A stretch of DNA of 64,000 nucleotides from Verrucomicrobiota bacterium (GTDB lineage: Bacteria > Verrucomicrobiota > Verrucomicrobiia > Opitutales > Puniceicoccaceae): positions 20,658 to 84,657 of the forward strand of contig JBCDMB010000014.1 of NCBI GenBank assembly GCA_038744685.1, read 5' to 3'. Shown in pieces: positions 7,206 to 16,535 of the stretch. Position 1 is the stretch's first letter; each line of letters begins with the position of its first letter. Position numbers and translations under genes: made by a program. A model generated the notes under the pieces. The model did not search any database and was not told the origin of the DNA. It saw only the letters and a program-made list of their open reading frames with translations.

Positions 7206-8316
7206 CGAACGACCGCATCGCCTCGACGACACGCCGAGCATTTTCCTCCCAAGAGTTATCGTTGAGATATTCCTCCCATCTGGCGTCCGGACAATTCGGG
7301 GTGCTCAGTATCCGTTCAAGGCCTCGTTCGATTTCTTCAGAGGAGTCCGGCTCGACCCAAGGACCTAGGTTGTATTTCTCGACCGCTGTTTTTAGCGGAC
7401 TCGGTCCGCAACTCGCTAGAATCGGTTTTCGGAATTGGACATTTACATTGAGGACGCCACTGGCGGAGCGAAAGTCGCTTGAGTAGGTCAGCGCGACCGA
7501 ATCACTTGCAGTGAAATACTTCCACACGTCTTCTTCTGGAATGTACTCGTTAAACCAGTGGCAACGATCTGCGACGCCCAATTTGGTAGCCAGTTGCTGG
7601 TATTCTTCGACTGGTTTCTGTCCCCCCGACTGCTCTCTGCCAGCGACGATGAGATGGACCATGCTATGCTTACCCAGAGCATGAAGAATTAGATCAAGAT
7701 TCTTCGCGTCACGGATGTGACCAAACGAAAGCAGTGCAAAGGCACCGTCGGGAATATTGAAATCGGCGCGTAGTCTAGCTCTTGGTGTGGTGCCTGTTGG
7801 AACAGGGAATGGGCCACACGGAATCTCAACAACCAGAGGTTTCTTTATCAGACCGCCCCAACTGATCTCGGACGCATCGTGCACGAATACTGCGTCAACG
7901 AAAGAATAGGCTGCTCGAATGGAGGCTTGGTGGAACCAATTTGGACCACGAACATAATCACGAACCGGGTCATGAACGATCGCGGCGATCCGAGTTCCGC
8001 TATCGCGAAGTCTTCTGAAATGGTGTGCCCAGAGCGGCGCAAGATATTCACCCCATGAGGAGAGAAGGAGCCAGTCAGGTATTCTTTTCCGCGTCTCATG
8101 TGCGAGACTTCTCTTATCGCGGATGGTCGTTTGGAGAAACAAGCCGACTCTTCCGAGCTTACCCGGAAAATGGAGGCGAGGCTTCTTCGCTACAGACTTA
8201 TGCGCGGAGCATTCGATGCCTACCTCTTTCGCAAGAGCACGCCTTTGCTCCAAAGCATAACGGGCAAGTCCGCCTTCATTGTAGGCGCAGTGATACAGCA
8301 GTTTTAAAGTAGACAC
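7186..8316 (-). CDS. GT4-like glycosyltransferase whose 3' end lies in an octamer array
   Basis: A 376-residue GT-B glycosyltransferase. The N-terminal strand and glycine loop are KLLYHCAYNEGGLARYA (5-21). The donor domain begins ALLSFGHIRDAKNLDLILHA. The usual E-x7-E helix is replaced by SSDFRSASGVLNVNVQFRKPIL, an atypical donor-binding loop, so the donor may differ from its neighbours. The C-terminus SFGESVKR and the TGA stop are encoded by inverted octamer units, showing that the array has invaded or grown into the 3' end. Confidence 0.85.
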   Translation of the reverse strand: MSTLKLLYHCAYNEGGLARYALEQRRALAKEVGIECSAHKSVAKKPRLHFPGKLGRVGLFLQTTIRDKRSLAHETRKRIPDWLLLSSWGEYLAPLWAHHFRRLRDSGTRIAAIVHDPVRDYVRGPNWFHQASIRAAYSFVDAVFVHDASEISWGGLIKKPLVVEIPCGPFPVPTGTTPRARLRADFNIPDGAFALLSFGHIRDAKNLDLILHALGKHSMVHLIVAGREQSGGQKPVEEYQQLATKLGVADRCHWFNEYIPEEDVWKYFTASDSVALTYSSDFRSASGVLNVNVQFRKPILASCGPSPLKTAVEKYNLGPWVEPDSSEEIERGLERILSTPNCPDARWEEYLNDNSWEENARRVVEAMRSFGESVKR

Positions 8317-8392
8317 AACGAGATGTATCTTAAAGAGTATTGGGTTCCTGGTTAGGCTCTTGAACCTTTCTATCTGCAGGCCCGAATTGGAT

Positions 8393-8434
8393 GGTAGCGG
8401 CTGGTGTCATGCGCCAGAGGGGCTCCGACCTACC
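8393..8434. repeat. Small composite hairpin at the 3' end of a glycosyltransferase gene
   Basis: GGTAG (8393-8397) pairs with CTACC (8430-8434) around an inner hairpin, CTGGTG/CGCCAG (8401-8417). It starts GGTAGCGG like the RAYT-associated units, but the rest differs. The CTA at 8430-8432 is the stop codon of the gene at 8430-9218. This and the GGGAGGG elements share the nested-stem layout. Confidence 0.65.
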
Positions 8435-9218
8435 GCACGCCGAACTTATCGGTAAACTCCCGATCAAGTTTTCGAGTCGTGAGCCGTTTTTTTACCCAAA
8501 GTTTGAATTGTTTGAGAGGGGTATCGCGGAACTCATCGCTGCAGTTGTCGCCATGTGAAAGCGTATATGCGACTGCACTCAGCGGAAAAAACGGACTCGC
8601 CCCCGAAAGGTGCGGCCTAAGAAACGCCTCCATGTCACTATGGCTTAAACGGCACCATGGTATTTTGCGGAGCTCGTTATCGTCATCCGATCTCGGCAGA
8701 TCAAAGAGGGAAGCGCTTATGATTGCTGTCGACCCACACAGGTTAAGTAGCCTGTCTGTATGCGACCATCTTTTTATGTCGGCATACCAAATATAACCTC
8801 GGTTAACTAGCCAACCAGCTTGTTGAGGCAACTCTCGGTAGGTCTTTACAAAGTTCCGATGAAAGTAATCATCCGCATCGAGCACGAACCAATCGGTTAC
8901 TTCTTGCTGTTGGAGATGTCGCATCCCAAGCGATATTTTTCGCTGCTTATCTAATATTCGATCAAAATCCGCGTAGTTGGAGTAAGAGCCACCTCGCTTT
9001 AAGGGAGGCAGATCGAAAGAACTTTCGATCCAAACGATTTTTCTCGTCCATTCACTCCAAGGCAGATCGGGTTGCTCATGCCCAACGACCACGGAGCACC
9101 AACCGTCCTCTGATTGACGGAGTAGACTCTTCAAGGTGCCTTTGAGGCACCTAGTGACTCCCGGCCAGTCCTTTGAGACACGTTTTGACTTAAGTGGGAT
9201 GACGATTCCGAGCTTCAC
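8430..9218 (-). CDS. GT-A (GT2-like) glycosyltransferase
   Basis: A protein of 262 residues. The start MKLGIVIPLKSK is a GT-A nucleotide-binding strand. The metal-binding DxD-type motif is DWFVLDADDYFHRNFV (about 112-127). A C-terminal basic helix (KQFKLWVKKRLTTRK) may contact the membrane. The ATG overlaps the stop of the upstream FkbM fragment (ATGA). Donor and acceptor are unknown. Confidence 0.78.
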   Translation of the reverse strand: MKLGIVIPLKSKRVSKDWPGVTRCLKGTLKSLLRQSEDGWCSVVVGHEQPDLPWSEWTRKIVWIESSFDLPPLKRGGSYSNYADFDRILDKQRKISLGMRHLQQQEVTDWFVLDADDYFHRNFVKTYRELPQQAGWLVNRGYIWYADIKRWSHTDRLLNLCGSTAIISASLFDLPRSDDDNELRKIPWCRLSHSDMEAFLRPHLSGASPFFPLSAVAYTLSHGDNCSDEFRDTPLKQFKLWVKKRLTTRKLDREFTDKFGVR

Positions 9219-9529
9219 CTTGATTCACTCGGATGAAAGAGGCTACTTTGATAGGCCAAGGTGTCTGTTTCCGACTCGATGATGCAGTAATGCCTACTCG
9301 ACAGAATTTTCCGGCTTTCTAAGCGGTCAGACCTATTTAAATGAATCGTCTCGAAGTGAATAATACTTGGCGGACTCCTCATGGCGAGAGCATACTTAAC
9401 AATCTCGAAGTCAAAGCCTTCGGTATCGATTACTAGGATACCGATTTCGCTGAGATTACATTCCTCGCAGATGTGAAATCCTGCGTGTCTGTAAATAGAG
9501 ATTAGGAGATTTTTTAGTTTGTTGGCCAT
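9215..9529 (-). CDS. Truncated FkbM-type methyltransferase (C-terminal part)
   Basis: A 104-residue protein whose recognisable part is IGILVIDTEGFDFEIVKYAL, the acidic C-terminal motif of FkbM-family SAM-dependent methyltransferases (compare LLNIDCEGLDFEILSAF in the intact gene at 11391-12155). The SAM-binding N-terminal half is missing; complete members have 230 residues or more. It still has a start codon and a coupled downstream gene, so it may be translated but should not be a working methyltransferase alone. It could be a remnant of a deletion. Confidence 0.65.
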   Translation of the reverse strand: MANKLKNLLISIYRHAGFHICEECNLSEIGILVIDTEGFDFEIVKYALAMRSPPSIIHFETIHLNRSDRLESRKILSSRHYCIIESETDTLAYQSSLFHPSESR

Positions 9530-9577
9530 TTTTGACTTCCTTTACTTGAAAGAGTTGAAGTACTTCGTCTCGGTGGT

Positions 9578-10117
9578 TCATACGATGAACGGAGAGTGGT
9601 TTAGGCTATAGTTAAGTGTGTCCTGACGCTCGCCGACTTTTTTTGCTGGTATGCCCGCAACTATTGAATTCAGCTCGACACTTTTGGTAACGACAGCCCC
9701 AGCACCAACCACGGCACCATCGCCAACCTTCACTCCGGGCAGAATAATCGCCCGATAGCCAATCCAGACGTGGTTCCCAATAATGACATCGTCACCGCGG
9801 TCAGCGAAGTTAGGTGATCGGGGGTCGTGGCCAAGGGTCAAAACCGCGGCTTCTGGGCCAATTGAGACATCTGCGCCCGTTCGGATCGCGTATCTCCTTC
9901 CATCGAGTAAACAACCGAAGTTAATCACATTGCGTTCGCCCAAATGGATTCTGCGACCGTTCAAGAATCGGCATCCCATTTGAATGCCAGTTCCTAGCCC
10001 TAGGTCGCCCAGCCACTGCTTCAGAAAAATCCGGCGAACCCTTCTCGATGGGCAGTTCGAAAGCCAGTGATTGTAACTGTAGGCTGCCAGTGTTCCGGCT
10101 AGGAGTCGTTTGTTCAT
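9578..10117 (-). CDS. Hexapeptide-repeat (LbH) O-acetyltransferase, MAT/NodL type
   Basis: A 179-residue left-handed beta-helix acyltransferase that would O-acetylate a sugar using acetyl-CoA. Hexapeptide repeats run from INFGCLLDGRR through VSIGPEAAVLTLGHD to VIIGNHVWIGYRAIILPGV, and the active-site His lies in LTLGHD. VGAGAVVTKSV and IVAGIPAKKVGER are the family's C-terminal signature. It lies 11 bp downstream of a glycosyltransferase gene in the same operon. Confidence 0.88.
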   Translation of the reverse strand: MNKRLLAGTLAAYSYNHWLSNCPSRRVRRIFLKQWLGDLGLGTGIQMGCRFLNGRRIHLGERNVINFGCLLDGRRYAIRTGADVSIGPEAAVLTLGHDPRSPNFADRGDDVIIGNHVWIGYRAIILPGVKVGDGAVVGAGAVVTKSVELNSIVAGIPAKKVGERQDTLNYSLNHSPFIV

Positions 10118-10128
10118 CGAAAGTAGTT

Positions 10129-11373
10129 TTAAGCCGAAAGTTGAAGGTTACCCTCCTGAATCAGAATCTCTCGAAAATTGTAGGCTGAGAAATGCTCAGA
10201 GGCGGAGTGTATCATTTCCTGAGCGCGTTCTGCTAGTTTAGGATACTGTTTGATCGCCTGCTCAATGGCTGCTGCCAAGTGCTTACCTTCCCGATCAAGC
10301 TTGCAAGGAAGCGCCGCACCGTAACGCTCTGTTTGTTCCCAGAGTGTGGTACTCTCGGTTGTGATCACCGGGATCCCATAGAGCATGGCCTCAATCACGA
10401 CTCTCGAAACGCGGAGCTGGTAGGCATCGCGGTAGGGCAGCAGCATAATATCGGTCTTAGCGAGTTGCTCATGATACCCGTTCCCTCTGAAGAGCTCGGT
10501 GATGTAATTGAACTTAGCGTGCTTTTCCAGATAGGGGCTCTTGCTTTGCAATTGGCCCTGCTCGTTCTTAAAGTCATCCAACCACTGCAGATGAAACTCC
10601 ACCGGAAGATCTGGTTGCGACTTGAGAATCTTCTTCGCGGCCATTTGAATCAGCTCGCTGCCTTTTTCGAATCTCGCTGCGCCAAAGGCACCTAGAACTA
10701 GCGTTTCTTGTTCTTTGTTCTTTGTATTTTGTATTTCCTTTACAGGGGGTGTTTGTTTGAGCCGAACCGGGTGTGGGAAATAGGTAAATGGAACTCCGGT
10801 GGCCTTGGTCAGGGCATCGACCATTGCATAGGTCTCGGCTCCGAGAACAAGTTGGCCCGATTGGACATATTTACGAAGACGCCGGATCAACCAGTAGAAG
10901 ATTCTAGCTGTTGGATCTCTATTTAATCTTGAGGCACCATCTAAATCGATGAAGATCGGGGTATTCGGAAAGAAGAGCAGAACCTTTGCTGAATTGTTCG
11001 TAAGTGGACCAGCTAAGAGTTTCCACCATCCCCAGAGATGGTGAACCAAGACGGTGGGGACAAACAGAACGTCGGGGGTCGAATCGGCTTCGTCCAAAAG
11101 CCGATAAACGGATTTGTAAGTCGCATTACCATGAGTGAAAACACGTAGCAGACGTTTCCACTTGGGGGAGGCGTCTCCCATCTGCGCCCAGATCGACGGA
11201 GGCAGCTTTGGTTTAGTTGAAAAACGTGCTTGTATTTCGGGCGTCGCATCACCCGCACAGAAAATTTCGAAGCAGTCATCACATTTGCTTAGCCCATCTC
11301 GAAAGGTCTCGATGTATTCACACCAGTGACCTTTCGAATCACGGAGTGCGTCTTCTAGAATCCACCAATGCAC
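10129..11373 (-). CDS. Glycosyltransferase, GT-B fold (GT4-like)
   Basis: A 414-residue protein with a GT-B layout. The donor domain opens with LVLGAFGAARFEKGSELIQMA, and the donor-binding segment is LPYRDAYQLRVSRVVIEAM followed by GIPVITTESTTLWEQ. The N-terminus (MHWWILEDALRDSKGHWCEY) carries a glycine/histidine loop. Position and length fit a retaining glycosyltransferase of the polysaccharide locus. Confidence 0.82.
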   Translation of the reverse strand: MHWWILEDALRDSKGHWCEYIETFRDGLSKCDDCFEIFCAGDATPEIQARFSTKPKLPPSIWAQMGDASPKWKRLLRVFTHGNATYKSVYRLLDEADSTPDVLFVPTVLVHHLWGWWKLLAGPLTNNSAKVLLFFPNTPIFIDLDGASRLNRDPTARIFYWLIRRLRKYVQSGQLVLGAETYAMVDALTKATGVPFTYFPHPVRLKQTPPVKEIQNTKNKEQETLVLGAFGAARFEKGSELIQMAAKKILKSQPDLPVEFHLQWLDDFKNEQGQLQSKSPYLEKHAKFNYITELFRGNGYHEQLAKTDIMLLPYRDAYQLRVSRVVIEAMLYGIPVITTESTTLWEQTERYGAALPCKLDREGKHLAAAIEQAIKQYPKLAERAQEMIHSASEHFSAYNFREILIQEGNLQLSA

Positions 11374-11390
11374 TTTGCAACAAAACGATT

Positions 11391-12155
11391 CTATCCCTCG
11401 TCCAACCGAACAAAAATCTTCGAGATTCTTGCCTGAGCGAAGAGACAGTACCTGCTATCGAGAAGGAATTTGCTGGTTTTGCTACGGGTTGAGCGGTCAA
11501 AGTCATCAACAACAATACATTTTGGCCTAATCTGGTCGAAGGGAAAAGCGCTTAAGATCTCAAAGTCTAAACCTTCGCAATCGATATTGAGTAAATCAAG
11601 ATGGTTCCACATTTGTTGAAAGCGCTTTGTAAGCTGACCAATTGGCAAAAGAGCTACTTTTCTATTCACGGCTGTGCGATCAGTGCTCTTTTCGGAAGAG
11701 ATATAATTCCGCTCCGGAGCCATCGGATGGTTAATGTAGTTCAGTAGTTTTGATTCTTCAAGACTTGCTGTAACACCAGCAGAGACGAACTGATCGCTTG
11801 GACGATATCGTTTCCACAGTTTCTCGAGATCGGGATTGGGTTCGATAGCCAGACCACGCCATCCTTTCCTGTAGAATAGGTAGGTATTTGACTTAGCAAT
11901 GGGGTGGAATGCTCCGATATCGATATAATTCCCCGAACGCTTATAGAGCCCAAAGAAGTCCTGAACTAATAGGTCTTCACCGAACTGACTATAGGAATAG
12001 CAACAATGCTTAAGTCCTTCAAAACATCGAGGCGCACCCCTTGTTGCAAAATATTTGAGAATCTTTCGAACCGTTATAAACATCAGTGGATGACCGAATA
12101 GACGATAATCTTGGGTAGGAAAAAGGCTTATCTTCGATGAGCTACCATCTATCAT
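11391..12155 (-). CDS. FkbM-family SAM-dependent methyltransferase
   Basis: A 254-residue methyltransferase likely to O-methylate a sugar hydroxyl. The family entry motif is YSQFGEDLLVQDFF (about 54-67). The SAM site is NYIDIGAFHP followed by WRGLAIEPNP, and the C-terminal motif is LLNIDCEGLDFEIL. A second in-frame ATG (12080, MFITVRKILKYF) is an alternative start that would trim 25 residues. Short gaps to its neighbours (17 and 20 bp) suggest one transcript. Compare the truncated relative at 9215-9529. Confidence 0.87.
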   Translation of the reverse strand: MIDGSSSKISLFPTQDYRLFGHPLMFITVRKILKYFATRGAPRCFEGLKHCCYSYSQFGEDLLVQDFFGLYKRSGNYIDIGAFHPIAKSNTYLFYRKGWRGLAIEPNPDLEKLWKRYRPSDQFVSAGVTASLEESKLLNYINHPMAPERNYISSEKSTDRTAVNRKVALLPIGQLTKRFQQMWNHLDLLNIDCEGLDFEILSAFPFDQIRPKCIVVDDFDRSTRSKTSKFLLDSRYCLFAQARISKIFVRLDEG

Positions 12156-12175
12156 CAGAAGATTAGGAACTCGTG

Positions 12176-13351
12176 CTAAATGGCTTCTTTTACAGCAGTC
12201 AAGAAGGCCTCTGCACTTCTCTCCGAAGAATAATACTCAATTGCCTTTTTCCTTCCGTTCTTTCCAAGTCTCTGACGTTCTTCAAGGCTCTCTAACAGTG
12301 AGATCATTTTTTCTGTGAATTCTTCAGCATTGTCGTAAAGTAAACCAGTGAGATTATTCTCAACGATCTCAGGAGTGGCTCCTGAGTTACGACCGATCAC
12401 TGGTATTCCCCATGACATATACTCAGCCGTCACTCTGCCGAATCCTTCATTTTCGGAACACATCAAACCAATATCCAGCGATTTGTAGAAATTATCCATA
12501 TACTCAAGGTGCCCGAGAAAATCGACCTGATCTTTTACTCCGAGATTCTTTGCTAGAGCTTCAAGTTCTGAGGTGTCTCCTTTTCCAGCCACGAGTAACT
12601 TCATCCTTAGGTTTGGTAAGCTCTGCTTGGATGCTGCGAATGCCTTTACCGCTACTGCTTGTCCTTTTGACGGCTTGATGAGTCCTGCAATACCGATATT
12701 CAAAGAGTCGCCCCTCGTTGGCTTCGGATTGAACCGCTCCAGTACCTCACTCTTGCACCCGATTCCGTTGTAAATTGTTATGAACTTTGAAATAGGAACA
12801 GACGGGTTCTGTTTGATGTGGTGCTTGGCAACAGCCTTGGAAATGCAAATCGCTCGCCTGGATTGATTGAGTTCTTTGCTCCTTCGTTTCATTCCAAAAT
12901 CGGGCGAAAAGTCCCAGTCTAGGTCTCCATATTCTCTGATGTGCCAAACGTGGGGAATGTGATGGCGAGCGGCGATCAATGAGCCATAGGAGACGGCGGC
13001 AGTGTTCGATACAATGCAGTCTGGTTTGAATTCTCTTAGAACTGACTGCGTTTCTCGCAGTGCAAGCTTGTTGATACGTTTCTTCTTAACTGTTCGGAGA
13101 GCATTGGCTGAGGAGGAGAACCACCTTCGTGGGTGGTAGAGCGGTTTTTCGCTAGGCCAGCAGACCCCAGACGAAAAGAATATTTGCTTTCCTCTGATCT
13201 TTTCAACCTTTAGGCGCCCTTCAATTGGACCCGCATCTGGATAGAGAACAAGTGACTCTACGCCCAGATCTGAGAGACCATTGATCAGGTCGATCATCGA
13301 TAGGTTTCCTCCATAAAGGCTGGAACCAAAGGTAATAAAAAGAATTCGCAC
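12176..13351 (-). CDS. GT4-type glycosyltransferase
   Basis: A GT-B glycosyltransferase. The longest open frame begins at 13516, but that would overlap the upstream gene by 164 bp with unrelated sequence. GTG at 13349-13351, one base after the upstream TAG, begins exactly at the expected first strand, RILFITFGSSLYGGNLSM (391 residues). The donor domain shows NIGIAGLIKPSKGQAVAVKA and the E-x7-E motif in CSENEGFGRVTAEYMSWGIP. Confidence 0.88.
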   Translation of the reverse strand: MRILFITFGSSLYGGNLSMIDLINGLSDLGVESLVLYPDAGPIEGRLKVEKIRGKQIFFSSGVCWPSEKPLYHPRRWFSSSANALRTVKKKRINKLALRETQSVLREFKPDCIVSNTAAVSYGSLIAARHHIPHVWHIREYGDLDWDFSPDFGMKRRSKELNQSRRAICISKAVAKHHIKQNPSVPISKFITIYNGIGCKSEVLERFNPKPTRGDSLNIGIAGLIKPSKGQAVAVKAFAASKQSLPNLRMKLLVAGKGDTSELEALAKNLGVKDQVDFLGHLEYMDNFYKSLDIGLMCSENEGFGRVTAEYMSWGIPVIGRNSGATPEIVENNLTGLLYDNAEEFTEKMISLLESLEERQRLGKNGRKKAIEYYSSERSAEAFLTAVKEAI

Positions 13352-13352
13352 C

Positions 13353-14489
13353 CTATTCTTCAAGACCGAGGAGGTGGCGCAACTTGGCGCGTTCGATTCT
13401 CCATGTAAAATTCTTCTCCAACCTCTCTCGAGCTGCGCGCCCCATTCTCTCACGTTGTTTCTGATTATTGGCAAGACTTGCGATGTGTTGAGCCATCGAC
13501 TGGACGTCACCTTCATCTACAAGTTCGCCCGAAATGCCTTCTTCCACTTGTTCAATAATCCCAGCGTGGCGGGTGGAAATTACAGGCAGTGCATGTGACA
13601 TCGCTTCCAGTATCGATACTGGGAACCCTTCTTTGTCTCCTGTTACAGGGTCAGTAGCGCTGTGTTGAATAAAGATGTCTGATGCCGAGAGCGTTTTACT
13701 CACGACTTCCGGGGGTTGAGGCCCGAGCAGTTCGACCTGATTCGAGAGATCAAAGACATTAACGAATTGCTTGGCTGCAGCAAAGAGCTCGCCTCCTCCA
13801 ATATAATTCAGTCTCAAATTCGGCTGAATTAGAAGTGCTCGTCTAAATGATTCCAGAAGCAAAATCGGAGCCTTAATATTAGTGAACCTTCCTACAGCGG
13901 TACATTGGACTTCATTTTTAGTTCTTAGAGCGCCAGGTGATCTTTCTGGAATTTCGGTGCCGCAACTAATCACGTGAATACGTTCCTCTCTCAGGCCTAG
14001 TTCCTTTAAAGCACGTTTGCTTTCCTGATTGATGGTAATGATTCCAGCCAAATCTCTATAACGAAGATATTGCTCTTGCATAAGCGGATCTTTTAGGCAT
14101 CCGGAAACATCACGTCCGTGAGCATGGATGAATAGAGAAATTCCCAGAGTATTACAGACATCAATCATATGGAGAGATTGGTCCATATACTGAGCCATCA
14201 TAACGGTGACTTTATGCCTTTTCAGGAAACAACACAATGGGTCGAATCGTCTTAAGTATTTTGATTCTTTGCGCGATGCCCTAAATCGTTCCCAGAGCCA
14301 GTGCATCTTCGTGCTTGCGTTGTATTTTGGTATTGAGACGTCCCAATTTCCTGCTTGCGGCTTTCGGTTCGTCGAGAATATCGCGACAGTTTTCGGGTGT
14401 AGTTGAGTGAGGTGCCTGAAGATGAACGTCTCCGACAATACCCCCAGGCCGGGCGTATAGACAGCAAGGGTTTTTTGTGTTGTTTTCAC
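13353..14489 (-). CDS. GT4-type glycosyltransferase
   Basis: A 378-residue GT-B enzyme. The N-terminus TLAVYTPGLGVLSETFIFRH holds the loop with SETFI that is common in exopolysaccharide GT4 enzymes. IHAHGRDVS is the typical HAH segment. The donor domain has AVGRFTNIKAPILLLESF and DKEGFPVSILEAMSHALPVI (E-x7-E). It lies one base upstream of the next glycosyltransferase gene, so the two are coupled. Confidence 0.92.
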   Translation of the reverse strand: MKTTQKTLAVYTPGLGVLSETFIFRHLTQLHPKTVAIFSTNRKPQAGNWDVSIPKYNASTKMHWLWERFRASRKESKYLRRFDPLCCFLKRHKVTVMMAQYMDQSLHMIDVCNTLGISLFIHAHGRDVSGCLKDPLMQEQYLRYRDLAGIITINQESKRALKELGLREERIHVISCGTEIPERSPGALRTKNEVQCTAVGRFTNIKAPILLLESFRRALLIQPNLRLNYIGGGELFAAAKQFVNVFDLSNQVELLGPQPPEVVSKTLSASDIFIQHSATDPVTGDKEGFPVSILEAMSHALPVISTRHAGIIEQVEEGISGELVDEGDVQSMAQHIASLANNQKQRERMGRAARERLEKNFTWRIERAKLRHLLGLEE

Positions 14490-14490
14490 G

Positions 14491-15684
14491 CTATTTAAGA
14501 AGGCGAGTTACGTGGCGTTTGATTTCTCCCTTTAATGTCGGGTCGAAGTACTGCGCGCGGACTGCAGGTCCCCGAATCCTTTTCCATCGCTTTTGTGTCT
14601 CTAGGTTTCTAAAAAGGTCGAGATAGTTGGATATTTGCTCTCTCTGACTGAACCTTCCTGCCTTCAGCGCTTCGTAGCTTGATGCCGAGAGGGTTTTCTT
14701 TTTCTCTTTATCATTCGACAAAGTCGCTAAAAGTTCGGCACATCTCTTATAGTCACCAATCTCAAAAATCAGACCATTGGTATTGTGTTTGACAAGATCA
14801 GTGACCCCGCTCTTCACCCTTGAGACAACTGGTATGCAACCTCTTGCCATTGCTTCAACTAGTGCGACGGGTAAGCCCTCGAAATCCGAAGTGAGTAAGA
14901 AAACATCGTGCGTGGCAAATTCCTTGAGGACACGTTCGTTTGCTAGGGTGCCAACAAACCGCACTCTCTTACCCTTGTCGATTACTGCAATGCGCTTTTG
15001 AAGCTCTTCCTCGTCTTTGCCCTGGCCGGCAATCGTCATTTCGAAATTGGTGTCGTTTCGATACAAAGCCTGGACTATGGACGGGATGTCAAGAATCCGT
15101 TTTTGATACTGTGAGAGCCTGCCTGCATAGATTATCCGGAGCGTCTCGCTAACTTTGCGACTTGGTGGTTTGGACGGACAAGGAACGGAGTTTGGGATCG
15201 AAACAATTTTGTCCGCCAGTTTTGGGAAATAACTCCTCGCATTCTTGGCGATCAGGGGGCTTACGCAGACGATGGCATTCCAGTAATCTCCCATCCGTTC
15301 GATATGCTCATAATGATAATCCTCGTCGGCATGAGCGACACCCACTATCTTAATCGAGTCCGACAGCATCGGAGATGCACATGAAAATGCCCGATCCTGA
15401 TTCGGGAGGTAAATGCAGGATCCCTTCTCGCTCAGATAGTTGTCCAAGCGCTTCCAACGGCGTTTCCATGTTGAGAGGTTTGATTTGGGCAGTTCGTTAA
15501 AGGGGATGCTATTTGGCCGATCAAGCGGAGCTTGTTCAACAGCCAATGGATCATTGGTTAAGAGGAGCTCAGCACTGCGCCCTGCTTGAATGAACCCATC
15601 GACAAGGTTTTGAGCGTAGGTGTTCACGCCGCCCAGATACCATTTGTTGGTTCCGACTACAATATGAGGGGAAGCGGTCCTCAT
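14491..15684 (-). CDS. GT4-type glycosyltransferase
   Basis: A 397-residue GT-B enzyme. The acceptor domain has GTNKWYLGGVNTYAQNLVDG (glycine loop, about 11-30). The donor domain has RIIYAGRLSQYQKRILDIP and the E-x7-E motif in SDFEGLPVALVEAMARGCIP. It ends in a basic helix (GEIKRHVTRLLK) that may touch the membrane. Its ATG overlaps the sulfotransferase stop (ATGA). Confidence 0.91.
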   Translation of the reverse strand: MRTASPHIVVGTNKWYLGGVNTYAQNLVDGFIQAGRSAELLLTNDPLAVEQAPLDRPNSIPFNELPKSNLSTWKRRWKRLDNYLSEKGSCIYLPNQDRAFSCASPMLSDSIKIVGVAHADEDYHYEHIERMGDYWNAIVCVSPLIAKNARSYFPKLADKIVSIPNSVPCPSKPPSRKVSETLRIIYAGRLSQYQKRILDIPSIVQALYRNDTNFEMTIAGQGKDEEELQKRIAVIDKGKRVRFVGTLANERVLKEFATHDVFLLTSDFEGLPVALVEAMARGCIPVVSRVKSGVTDLVKHNTNGLIFEIGDYKRCAELLATLSNDKEKKKTLSASSYEALKAGRFSQREQISNYLDLFRNLETQKRWKRIRGPAVRAQYFDPTLKGEIKRHVTRLLK

Positions 15685-16535
15685 TGCGAATCGTCCGTAT
15701 CATTCCAATCGAAACGCTCTCCGATTAGATTGAAGAGCAATTCGTTTTTTTCGAAATAGAATCTCTTCAGCCAGTGAATTGATTCACTGTCTAGTCTTCT
15801 CCTATTTGAAGGGAAATATCGATTGAGACGGTAGGCGATACGTTGTCGGTTTGGGAACAGGCACGTGGCAATCATTCCAGGCAAACTGTGAACGACTCCG
15901 TTTTCAGGCTTGTCGAGATCTACAAACCCATCGTAACTCGAAATCTTGAGAAAGCTGCATAAGCGATCCAAAGCCTTTTCCGGAGCCTCGACGATGTCTC
16001 GCTGAAACTCGAATACAATGAATTGCTCTCTAGGAAAGACCCTAAAGTAAGCGGATAACTGACTGAAATAGTCTCCCTTCTCCAATAGTCCAAATTCGCG
16101 GGAACGATTACTGTGACTCCCATGTATGATCGATTTGTTTGAAACCCATGGCCAGAAGTAACCATAACTTAGAAAGTGATTAATGGCGGATTCCACGCGT
16201 TCCACCGGATCTCGAAGGACCACGACAAATTTTGCATCGCTTCTAAAGGTTCGGATTAATTCGTGGACTCTGGGTTCGTGGGCGTGGACGTCGTCGCCAC
16301 CTAGTCCACCGCCGGCCCATAGATACTCTGGGGTTTTCTCAGCGATGATTTTCGCGTCTCCTGTTTGGTTGAAGTGGGTTTCATACCATTCAAAACCTTT
16401 CGTATAATTATAAGGTTTATCGAAAAAGTGAATCTCGTGAGGAGCCACAAAAACCTCAGGGTGCTGGTTCAATCGAGAAGCTAACCAAGTGGAACCGCAT
16501 TTTTGACCACCTAATATGAAACAGTTTGCAGTCAT
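15681..16535 (-). CDS. Sulfotransferase (PAPS-dependent), first of three
   Basis: A 284-residue PAPS-dependent sulfotransferase that would put sulfate on a sugar of the polysaccharide. The 5'-phosphosulfate loop is ILGGQKCGSTWLASRL (7-22). The 3'-phosphate motif is VVLRDPVERVESAINHFLSY. The EKTPEYLW segment after the first helix is typical of carbohydrate sulfotransferases. ATGA overlaps join it to the genes on both sides. Sulfated glycans are typical of marine bacteria. Confidence 0.9.
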   Translation of the reverse strand: MTANCFILGGQKCGSTWLASRLNQHPEVFVAPHEIHFFDKPYNYTKGFEWYETHFNQTGDAKIIAEKTPEYLWAGGGLGGDDVHAHEPRVHELIRTFRSDAKFVVVLRDPVERVESAINHFLSYGYFWPWVSNKSIIHGSHSNRSREFGLLEKGDYFSQLSAYFRVFPREQFIVFEFQRDIVEAPEKALDRLCSFLKISSYDGFVDLDKPENGVVHSLPGMIATCLFPNRQRIAYRLNRYFPSNRRRLDSESIHWLKRFYFEKNELLFNLIGERFDWNDTDDSQ

